Translations under genes and position numbers: made by a program
Notes under the pieces: generated by a model
What the model saw: only the letters and a program-made list of their open reading frames with translations
Databases searched by the model: none
Told to the model about the DNA's origin: nothing
Shown: positions 58,675-64,000 of the stretch, piece by piece
How the letters are laid out: the number at the start of each line of letters is the position of its first letter
Position numbering within the stretch: the stretch's first letter is position 1
Origin: Rhodoplanes elegans
GTDB lineage: Bacteria > Pseudomonadota > Alphaproteobacteria > Rhizobiales > Xanthobacteraceae
Direction: 5' to 3'
Length of the DNA: 64,000 nucleotides
Assembly (NCBI RefSeq): GCF_016653355.1
Contig: NZ_NHSK01000076.1
Span: forward strand, 1-64,000

Positions 58675-59438
58675 TGTTCGATCCAAAGGATATGGCGAGG
58701 CTCTCCGCCGAAATAGATCGCGGCAGCGCGATCGGACTCGGTGATCTCGGTCTTGTTGTCGAACGGATACAACGAGGCGTCCTGCTCTCGCTGCATTCGC
58801 TTCAGGGCTTCGTCGAGTGACGCCCGATCGATGCTCTCCAATCTCGCCCGAATATCGGACAGACGAGCGCGCGCATTGATCCGGCCACCCGTGGCCGCGA
58901 GATACGCCTGCCGGATGCGCGTGCGCAGTGCCTCGTAGTCGAGCGGGTGATCCGGCCCGACGGCCTGCTCGGCCGCGGAGCCGTGCGTGTTGCCCGGGGC
59001 TTCTTCGGGCCGGTCGGCGGGACTGGGCTCGAGCACGTCCTTCAGTGATAATTGTCGGCTGCTCATATGCCCCGACAAACGCGTCAACCATGCTTGCAGA
59101 ATTGGTGCGGCGGCGGAAGCGCGGGCCGGGACGGCGGCGAGGTTCTGCTCTGCCCACTCGCGGCCGGCCTGGGTGACCGACAACCAGTGTCCCTTGACCA
59201 TACGACCCTGGTCGTTGCGCGCTGATCGCATTTCGAGTTTTATCAGACCTCGTCCCACAAGCGCGGTGCGCGCGGCTTTGTCGTCGCCAGGAAGCATTCC
59301 CTTTTTCTCTAATGAAGATCGTGAAACGTCTCGGCCTCCCCCCTCGCCGAGGATGGCCCAGAGCAGCAGAACCTGCTTCTGCATGAGCAGCTCGGCCGGC
59401 GTGGGCTTCGCAACTGCCTTCTTCGGCTTCTTCCCCAC
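58671..59438 (-). CDS. Winged-helix-like protein of the DUF559/HerA operon
   Basis: 255 residues from GTG 59438, which has AGGAGAG five bases upstream overlapping the stop of the previous gene. The first 110 residues resemble a winged helix: LLMQKQVLLLWAILGEGGGR, DVSRSSLEKKGMLPGDDKAA, TALVGRGLIKLEMRS, HWLSVTQAGREWAEQNL. The rest is helical and charged, with LRTRIRQAYLAATGG, RARLSDIRARLESIDRAS and the ending FGGEPRHILWIEQ. I recognise no named family. It likely binds DNA or bridges the nuclease-fusion protein and the HerA-type ATPase, because start-stop overlaps on both sides make the three genes one translational unit. Confidence 0.75.
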   Translation of the reverse strand: MGKKPKKAVAKPTPAELLMQKQVLLLWAILGEGGGRDVSRSSLEKKGMLPGDDKAARTALVGRGLIKLEMRSARNDQGRMVKGHWLSVTQAGREWAEQNLAAVPARASAAAPILQAWLTRLSGHMSSRQLSLKDVLEPSPADRPEEAPGNTHGSAAEQAVGPDHPLDYEALRTRIRQAYLAATGGRINARARLSDIRARLESIDRASLDEALKRMQREQDASLYPFDNKTEITESDRAAAIYFGGEPRHILWIEQ

Positions 59439-59439
59439 C

Positions 59440-60612
59440 TCATCTCTCCTCGTTCAATCGCGACCTGCGCCAGCGCACGAGATCACGGATCTTCTCGAGC
59501 GCTCGCTCGAAATCCTGCACGACTTCGTCGTTGGCGAGCCGCAGGACGGTATAGCCGCTGAGTGTCAGTTCATAGTCGCGGTGCCGGTCGCAGCGAAATG
59601 CCCGGCGTGTCGAGTGGTCGGGATATCCGTCGAGCTCGACCACGAGCCGTCCTTCCGTCCATACGAGATCGCCTCGGAAACACGAGCCGCGCTCCGTGTG
59701 GACGGACCAGTTGAAGCGAAACAGCGACGCAAGCTCGTCGTCGGCACGAACCATGGCGGCGAGTCGCTGCTCGATCTCGCTCATCGGATGGGGACTTCCG
59801 CGCCAGGGTGCCAGCCACAGATCCGCCGGGCCTTGCGCTTCGTCGTTTTCGGGAGTGCAGATGTCTCGGCAGATTGATGCACTCACGCTGCGAGCGCCGT
59901 ACAGAATACGGTCGAACGGCGAAATGTGCGGTGGCAGCTCGGATAGCAGGACGATCACGGCCGCGCGGGCGTTCTGGGCGATCCATTCCAGCGCATGAAC
60001 CAGCGCGTCGGCATTCGGTCTCGCGGCGGCGGCGTTCGCATCGGCGACGAGCACGAGCCCGGCTCGGCAGATCGCGAGCGAAAGCTGAGCTATCTCGATC
60101 GCCGCCAGCATACCGTCGATGCGCGGTGGCCGGCCGGCGAGCGCGCATCGCGTGGCGGCTTCCGCCCAGACGGCGCTGGTTCCCGATACGATGGCCGCTG
60201 TTTCACGGGCGATCACGCCGGCAGCTTGCCGGCCAAGCGTGTCATTATTACAGCTCGCAAAGCTGACATCAGTGTACCACATCGGCCAAAGCCGCAAGGC
60301 GGCCTCGGCCATACGCGAGATCATGGCCTCTACATAGGCTTCGACGCTCGGGGCCGACTGCACGGACAGGAACAACGCTCGCCGATCGTCCGGGCCATGC
60401 GCTGATCCGTCGACGAGTTCGCGCAACGACGCGCTGTCGATCCCACTCAGGGTAAGGATCGCGCCGACGGGGGCCTCGAAGACGAATCGACTTGCATGCT
60501 CCGGCGCGAGAGTTTGCTCATAGCCGACGCCGGGTACGGTTGCCGCAAAGGCGGATCGGGGCTTCGACGAGGACAGGCCTGAGTTTGAGGATTCGAGCGG
60601 CGCCACTGCCAC
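59440..60612 (-). CDS. Protein with C-terminal DUF559 (Vsr-like) endonuclease domain
   Basis: 390 residues from GTG 60612. The N-terminal 270 residues are not recognised; they are Ala-rich and mostly helical with strands such as AILTLSGIDSASLREL and RAGLVLVADANAAAARPNAD, and may be an ATP- or protein-binding regulatory region. Residues from about 305 form a DUF559/Vsr-like PD-(D/E)XK nuclease: GDLVWTEGRLVVELDGYPDH, CDRHRDYELTLSGYTVLRLA, DEVVQDFERALEKIRDLVR. The catalytic Asp and the E-x-D pair (VELDG) are present. It is the first gene of the operon with the winged-helix and HerA-type genes. A nuclease plus HerA-type motor is a recurrent plan of antiphage systems. Confidence 0.8.
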   Translation of the reverse strand: MAVAPLESSNSGLSSSKPRSAFAATVPGVGYEQTLAPEHASRFVFEAPVGAILTLSGIDSASLRELVDGSAHGPDDRRALFLSVQSAPSVEAYVEAMISRMAEAALRLWPMWYTDVSFASCNNDTLGRQAAGVIARETAAIVSGTSAVWAEAATRCALAGRPPRIDGMLAAIEIAQLSLAICRAGLVLVADANAAAARPNADALVHALEWIAQNARAAVIVLLSELPPHISPFDRILYGARSVSASICRDICTPENDEAQGPADLWLAPWRGSPHPMSEIEQRLAAMVRADDELASLFRFNWSVHTERGSCFRGDLVWTEGRLVVELDGYPDHSTRRAFRCDRHRDYELTLSGYTVLRLANDEVVQDFERALEKIRDLVRWRRSRLNEER

Positions 60613-60747
60613 AGTGATCCGAAGTGAGAGTCGCGGAATTATAGGTACTCAATCGAGGTCAGCCTATGGATTAGTTGGCAAACAAGCAACCTGGGCAGAA
60701 CGGCCGCTCGTGGAGGAGTCTTCACATAATGGGAAAATTAAATTTCA

Positions 60748-61236
60748 CTATACAGCCTGGTCGCGGAAATTCGGCAGAAATAGCTCTGCCTGTTTAGCCC
60801 AGGTCGCCGGTAAAGGACGCATAAAGTAGGCGAGCGAAAACTCGGCAGTGCCTGACAGAATCGCTTCGACGATCTCGGGGGCGAGCAGGGTGAGTCGCAG
60901 GACGCGGCAGGCGTAGGATTCGTTGACCTTCTCGGCGCGGGCAATCGCGGTGATGGAGTGCGACTCGCCGTTCTCCAGCATGTGGCGCCAGCGATAGGCG
61001 CGCGCGAGCGCTTTTACGATGGCGGCATTGGTATAGCTGACCGGAGCCGATGACGAGTTCCAGCTGGCATGGCCCGCCGACGTCGCTGGACTGCGCGCTT
61101 GTTCGGAAGGTGCGGGCGGTCTTGAACCCGGAGCCGCGACCGGAACGATGATCAACTTGCGGCAGCGGCGCCGGCGGATCGTGAGCGGCACGCTGACTAC
61201 GATCGTTTCACTGCGCCTGGTCGCCGATCGGTTCAT
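60748..61236 (-). CDS. Small conserved protein of the serine recombinase module
   Basis: 162 residues from ATG 61236 (MNRSATRRSETIVVSVPLTI), overlapping the recombinase stop (ATGA). Strand-rich N-terminus (RRRRCRKLIIVP), then a conserved C-terminal half: ALARAYRWRHMLENGESHSI, IARAEKVNESYACRVLRLTL, LAPEIVEAILSGT. The segment SITAIARAEKVNESYACRVL looks like a helix-turn-helix. Similar proteins regularly follow serine recombinase and DUF2924 genes in alphaproteobacteria, so a recombination directionality or regulatory role is plausible but unproven. Confidence 0.82.
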   Translation of the reverse strand: MNRSATRRSETIVVSVPLTIRRRRCRKLIIVPVAAPGSRPPAPSEQARSPATSAGHASWNSSSAPVSYTNAAIVKALARAYRWRHMLENGESHSITAIARAEKVNESYACRVLRLTLLAPEIVEAILSGTAEFSLAYFMRPLPATWAKQAELFLPNFRDQAV

Positions 61237-62542
61237 TCGGCCGCCTCGGCTGAAGCACGAGTGTCGAGCTCGTCGAGCAGGCACGTCAGCCCGTCGGTAC
61301 GGAGATGAATTTCGGCACCGGCGGCGCCGATATCAATGCGGTCGACCAGGAGGCGCACGAGGCGCGCCTGCTCGGCCGGGAACAGCTCGTCCCACAGCGT
61401 ATCGAAGCGTAGGAGTGCGTCGCGGACGTCGGCCTCGGTCAAATCAACGACCGTCTGCTTCGCCTTGCGCCAGGTGCGCACGATGATCTCCGGAGCCCGC
61501 AGCAGCGTTCGGATCTGGCCGACGACGGCACGCTCGATCTCGGCAGCCGGTAAGCGAATGGGGGCATCCGGGTCGGCCCCCCGGCGCAGCACGCGGTTCG
61601 AAACGTAATAGCCGTAGAGACGGCCCCGACGCCGGGTGAAGCTCGGCGTCATCGCGGCGCCGTCCGGACCGAACAGGAGGCCTTTCAGCAAAGCCGGTGT
61701 CCGCCCGCGGTGCGCACCGGCGCGCTGTCGGGGGCTTTCCTTGAGGATGGCGTGCACCTTGTCCCACAGCGGTCGGTCGATGATGGCCTGGTGCTCGCCC
61801 GGATACGCGATGCCCTTGTGCACGGCCTCGCCCAGGTAGATCCGGTTGGTCAGGATCCGATAGAGGATGCCCTTGTCGATGAGCTTGCCGCGTTTGTTCC
61901 TGACGCCTTCGGCGATCAGCTCTCGGGCCAGGAGAGTGGCCGAGCCGATCTGAGCAAAACGTCGGAAGATCGACTGGACCGTTTTCGCCTCGGCCTCGAC
62001 GATAACAAGCTTGCGGTCCTTGACGGCGTAGCCGAGGGGCGGCCAGCCGCCCATCCACATTCCCTTCTTGCGCGAGGCCGCGAACTTGTCGCGAATGCGC
62101 TCGCCGATCACCTCGCGCTCGAACTGAGCGAAGGAGAGAAGGATGTTCAGCGTCAGCCGGCCCATCGAGGTCGTGGTGTTGAACGACTGGGTGACGCTGA
62201 CGAAGGTGACGTCGTTGCGCTCGAAAGCCTCGACCAGCTTGGAGAAGTCCATCAGCGAGCGTGACAGGCGATCGATCTTGTAGACAACGACGACGTCGAT
62301 CTTACCCTGCTCGATGTTGGTGATCAGGCGCTGCAGCGCCGGGCGCTCGAGGGTGCCGCCGGAGAAGCCGCCGTCGTCGTACCGGTCGGGCACCAGCAGC
62401 CAGCCCTCGGACCGTTGGCTCGCGACGAAGGCCTCGCACGCCTCGCGTTGGGCATCGAGGCTGTTGAACTCCATGTCGAGCCCTTCCTCGCTCGACTTGC
62501 GGGCGTAGACCGCACAGCGCCCCTTGCGGATCACCGGCTTGG

Positions 62543-62546
<4 letters not shown>
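61233..62546 (-). CDS. Large serine recombinase
   Basis: 437 residues from GTG 62546 (VTKPVIRKGRCAVYARKSSE). The resolvase/invertase domain has the catalytic Ser in CAVYARKSSEEGLD, with conserved VVVYKIDRLSRSLMDFSKLV and RLTLNILLSFAQFEREVIGE. A recombinase domain (PF07508; GGWPPLGYAVKDRKLVIVEA; GKLIDKGILYRILTNRIYLG), a zinc-ribbon-like segment lacking the usual Cys cluster (MTPSFTRRRGRLYGYYVSNR) and a C-terminal helical part follow. It is rather short for the class. It would catalyse integration or excision. It overlaps DUF2924 (GTGA) and the small gene downstream. No tyrosine integrase is seen in the window. Confidence 0.94.
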
Positions 62547-62985
<439 letters not shown>

Positions 62986-62989
<4 letters not shown>

Positions 62990-63177
62990 GGGACCGGATC
63001 CGAAGTATGCGGATCCGGATGACCGCTCCAAACAGGCGAGATGTCGAGCGAACTCTCTCCAAAGTCGGGAGACTTTCGACTGGACTCTTTGGCTCGAAGC
63101 CGGATCAGCCCGGCCGCCAACAACTCGGCGATCTCGTCGAGTCGATCGTGCCGGTCTTGGGGCGGGTCGTGCGCCAT
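62986..63177 (-). CDS. Small conserved protein upstream of DUF2924
   Basis: 63 residues starting MAHDPPQDRHDRLDEIAELL. The pattern LDEIAELLAAGLIRLRAKES, followed by SSLDISPVWSGHPDP, is one I recall from small genes at the head of DUF2924-recombinase operons in alphaproteobacteria. It is hydrophilic, with one helix and a Ser/Pro tail. The stop overlaps the DUF2924 start (ATGA at 62986-62989), so it is the first gene of the module. Function unknown. Confidence 0.75.
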
Positions 63178-63366
63178 GCCACCAAGGATGACTGCAGAAT
63201 CGGATTGTCCAGGGTTTTGAAGACCTTATGGGCCCCATAGGGCGCCGCCGCCGGCGATCGGACGTCCCCGTAGAACTCGCTTGTGGACAGATCGGCCGGA
63301 CAGCCCCTCGGAGCGGTCGCCGGTGAGACAATTCCCCGTCACGGCGAATCAGCGCGGTCCGTCACC
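63178..63366. promoter_or_regulatory. Divergent promoter region with a palindrome
   Basis: 189 bp between the recombinase operon (minus strand) and the gene leaving the window (plus strand). It contains TATGGG-C-CCCATA at 63227-63239, a perfect 6-bp inverted repeat about 50 bases upstream of the recombinase operon start. This could be an operator or part of a recombinase crossover site. Confidence 0.4.
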
Positions 63367-64000
63367 ATGGCGCACGACCCGTTCACAGGTCCCGGCCTGA
63401 GCCTTGCCGAAGCGCTCGAACGACCAGCCGACATCGACGCCTGGTGCGCGAAGGATCGGCTGGAAAAAGCCTTGGCGGCAGCCGGGGGCCCGATTACGCC
63501 GGATGAGTTTCCGCGGCGGCGGGATGCTCCGGACGAGGAGACCTACGATCAGCAGTGGCGGGCAGCGGAACGGCGCAGGAGCCTGATGGCGGACCTGGAC
63601 GATGCCCGCGAGCAGCTCCACCGGGAACTCGAATGCAGCATTCGCTCTACGCACGTGTTCGCCGTGGCTCGCGTGCCGCCCGACAGTCCCCGGCGTCTGT
63701 TGACCCATGCCGAATGCCGCAAGCTCAGGCTGTTCACGCTTCCGCCGCCGCCGGCGTGGGCCCCGGCGGAGCCTCCTTATGTCGCGGATCTCGGCTTCTA
63801 TGGGCTGCTCGATCTCCCGGACGTCGCGACGCGGCTATCCGGAATGCGGCTCGCCGACGCGTTCCGTGAAGCGGTGCTGAACTGGCCGGAGCTGCAACAC
63901 GTCATCGCGAGCAGCCATCTGGTCGGGCCGGTGCTGGACGGCCAATTCACCTTCGGCCGGCACGCCTGGCCGGTCACCATCGAGGACTGGTGCCTCGCCG
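63367..64000 (+). CDS. Hypothetical protein, runs off the window
   Basis: An open frame from ATG 63367 (MAHDPFTGPGLSLAEALERP) runs without a stop to the end of the window, giving at least 211 residues. It is hydrophilic and rich in Asp, Glu, Arg and Pro, with features such as AWCAKDRLEKA-like helices near residue 30, RLLTHAECRKLRLFTLPPPP and VADLGFYGLLDLPDVATRLS. No family was recognised. It diverges from the recombinase operon. Composition and lack of internal stops over 630 bases support a real gene. Confidence 0.7.
   Translation, partial: MAHDPFTGPGLSLAEALERPADIDAWCAKDRLEKALAAAGGPITPDEFPRRRDAPDEETYDQQWRAAERRRSLMADLDDAREQLHRELECSIRSTHVFAVARVPPDSPRRLLTHAECRKLRLFTLPPPPAWAPAEPPYVADLGFYGLLDLPDVATRLSGMRLADAFREAVLNWPELQHVIASSHLVGPVLDGQFTFGRHAWPVTIEDWCLA

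Overview
The window is GC-rich DNA from an alphaproteobacterium, most likely Hyphomicrobiales. The support is codon use, the style of the chemoreceptors and histidine kinases, and an integrative and conjugative element (ICE) backbone of the alphaproteobacterial trb/DUF3363-relaxase type. I see no rRNA, tRNA or CRISPR array. Nearly the whole window looks like one composite mobile island.

Layout. (1) 1-2032: an IS66-type element end cuts the 3' part of a CHASE/PAS/HWE histidine kinase. (2) 2950-12416: ICE processing and maintenance module: DUF736, an XRE regulator, two DUF2285-type proteins (one frameshifted), an AlpA-like HTH, DUF2840, TraF peptidase, a VirB1-like protein, DUF3363 relaxase, TraG coupling protein and a ribbon-helix-helix protein. 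The repA and parA genes usual for this ICE type are absent. (3) 12417-41608: about 29 kb of cargo separating the traG/copG end from trbB. It holds an RND efflux pair, five chemoreceptor loci (one split into a PAS protein and a transmembrane signaller), a receiver-domain protein, a hybrid sensor kinase, several decayed IS remnants, an ISAs1 transposase and a periplasmic nitrate reductase operon napEDABC followed by a DUF4142 protein. (4) 41609-51199: complete mating-pair locus trbBCDEJKLFGI plus DUF2274. (5) 51342-60612: regulatory HTH gene and a defence island. It has a SPARDA-like pair (DUF4365-APAZ nuclease plus short Argonaute) and, convergent to it, a three-gene operon (DUF559-nuclease fusion, winged-helix-like protein, double-P-loop HerA-type ATPase) that I cannot assign to a named system. 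(6) 60748-63177: serine-recombinase module with DUF2924 and two small proteins, followed by a divergent gene that leaves the window.

How it works together (inference). The recombinase module would move the element, the relaxase, TraG and Trb proteins would transfer it, the Argonaute and HerA operons would protect it or its host from competing DNA, and the cargo would offer periplasmic nitrate reduction, efflux and extra energy or chemical sensing. Backbone genes have higher GC than the chemoreceptor and Argonaute genes, which suggests separate origins. The most interesting candidate for an undescribed system is the DUF559 / winged-helix / HerA operon at 55427-60612.
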